A model generated the notes under the pieces. It was not told the DNA's origin. It was given only the letters and a program-made list of their open reading frames with translations, and made no database searches. The position numbers were made by a program, and so were the translations under genes. Shown in pieces: positions 4,161 through 5,193 of a stretch of DNA of 5,193 nt; position 1 is the stretch's first letter, and the number at the start of each line of letters is the position of its first letter. Source of the DNA: CAUZJO01 sp963580245 (GTDB taxonomy: Bacteria; Sumerlaeota; Sumerlaeia; MVZB01); NCBI GenBank assembly GCA_963580245.1, contig CAUZJO010000212.1:1-5193 (forward strand). Reading direction: 5' to 3'.

Positions 4161-5193
4161 GCGACGATGTCCAGCTCGCGCAAATTGTCGGCGCAGCTCC
4201 TGATTATCATCCCCCAGCTCGATCTTGGCCTTAAGTGATACCGTGGAACCCCCTGGAACAAACACCTCCTCCGTGGCCGTGGGACGCATTTCCCACACTG
4301 CTGGCGGACTACGCGAGCCGTCACAGAGATTATGATCGTCTCTGATGAGATGGCCGGGGTGAGCATCCTGGGGGTGCTCTCGATCTCTCTTGGAAATCGG
4401 GCGAAGGTGATCATCAAGTCCGGGCACTGGCAATACGGCAATATCTATGTGTTCATCGCGGTCCCGCCGGCAGGCAAAAAATCGCCGCTCGCCCGAGAGA
4501 TAGCCGCCCCCATATGGGCTTGGCAGAAAGAGGAGACCGCCAAGTTTCAAGAGCGACTGCAAGAGTATAAAGCCCAAAAGAAGGCATTCGACGCGAAAGT
4601 CAAAGGGCTGGAGAGTGCGATCTCCAAGGCTACTCGCGAGGGAAAACCCACTAATGAGTTAGAGACAAAGCTTCAAAAACTGCAGCAGGAGGAACCCGAA
4701 GCCCCCATTTTACGGGCCCTATGCGTTAACGACGCAACGAGCGAGGCGCTGGCAAGGCAAATGGCCGAGAATGGGGGGGCGATCGGTATCCTCTCAAGCG
4801 AGGCCCGTAAAGTGCTGGCGATCGCGCGCGGGAAGTATTCATCAACGGGTTCGGACATTGATTTATGGCTGTCCGGCCACGGCTACGACTACATTCGGAT
4901 CGATCGCGCGACCCGAGAGCCGCTGGTCGTTCCTGAACCCTGCCTCGCGGCTCTCATAATGGTCCAGCCGGATTCACTTAACGCGTTGGGGCAAGAAGAA
5001 TCTCTCAAGGAATCGGGTTATTTCGGCCGGTTCCTATATTGCGTTCCCCGCAACGAGGCCGGCGAGTATCACACTGACGATATACCCAACGCGATCCGGC
5101 TTTCGTTCCACAAGCGCGTCCGTGAACTGATCGAGTTCAGGGGACCAACCGGGCCAGACGGAAGCCCGCAGACGGCGGAATTTCGATTCTCCG
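4157..5193 (+). pseudogene. DUF3987-type (primase-helicase partner) protein, interrupted by a stop and a frameshift; 3' end outside window
   Basis: Members of this family accompany TOPRIM primases in phages and integrative elements and are thought to be the ATPase/helicase part. The ATG overlaps the primase stop by four bases. The frame reads MSDDVQLAQIVGAAPDY...ARSWP, then TAA (4232-4234), then in the same frame VIPWNPLEQTPPPWPWDAFP and TLLADYA; GAA in place of TAA would restore it. Near 4313-4316 the homology moves to another frame, continuing RAVTEIMIVSDEMAG...ILGVLSISLGN; a GCGCGA reduced to GCGA (2-nt loss) explains it. That frame stays open to the window end. It has a degenerate P-loop VPPAGKKSP (4461-4487), a predicted coiled coil rich in Lys/Glu (about 4521-4695), NDATSEAL (4728-4751) and LSSEARKVLAIARGKYS, all in the family order. 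A GTG at 4235 or ATG at 4332 could give shorter products. Confidence 0.75.

Overview
The window looks like the edge of an integrated mobile element in a bacterial chromosome of fairly high GC content. Two tandem prepilin-type genes on the minus strand have the 'PNFLEAQ...K.S.TMADMRS' and 'SAGPDR...YDPTNGT' signatures. I associate these with PVC-like and candidate bacterial phyla (Planctomycetes, Lentisphaerae, Hydrogenedentes, Sumerlaeota). This is a family impression from memory; I could not run a taxonomic search.

Left part (1 to about 2013), apparently chromosomal. Two paralogous type IV pilin / type II secretion pseudopilin-like proteins are encoded on the minus strand, at 1-473 (runs off the window) and 674-1303. 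The first has its own near-consensus sigma-70 promoter (543-571). A possible 40-residue lipoprotein-like ORF (1458-1580, minus) lies upstream of them. From about 1680 to 1960 I see no gene, only GC-rich hairpins and an array of 11-nt units.

Junction (2014 to about 2475). The 3' half of a tRNA (T-arm, acceptor 3' strand, CCA) lies on the minus strand at 2014-2062, with a terminator-like hairpin behind it. Its 5' half is absent: the sequence where it should be is the 3' end of a small cupin gene (2052-2408, minus), whose stop codon lies in the anticodon-loop region. This is the arrangement expected at the distal attachment site of an element integrated into a tRNA gene, with the element to the right. 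A 14-bp imperfect direct repeat of the tRNA anticodon-arm segment occurs again at 2458-2471, so the cupin gene is bracketed by two att-like segments.

Middle (about 2430-3076). No convincing gene; only fragmentary short ORFs.

Right part (3077-5193), plus strand, a mobile-element replication module. An AlpA/excisionase-like helix-turn-helix gene, a zinc-finger plus TOPRIM primase-like protein, and a DUF3987-type protein are joined by ATGA start/stop overlaps. The HTH gene has an apparent 1-nt frameshift. The DUF3987 gene has an in-frame TAA and an apparent 2-nt frameshift. Only the primase-like gene is intact, so the element is either decaying or the assembly carries indel errors. No integrase is visible; if one exists it may be near the other end of the element. 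I did not find a clearly new system. The most interesting items are the tRNA/cupin junction with its second att-like site and the coordinated lesions in the replication module.
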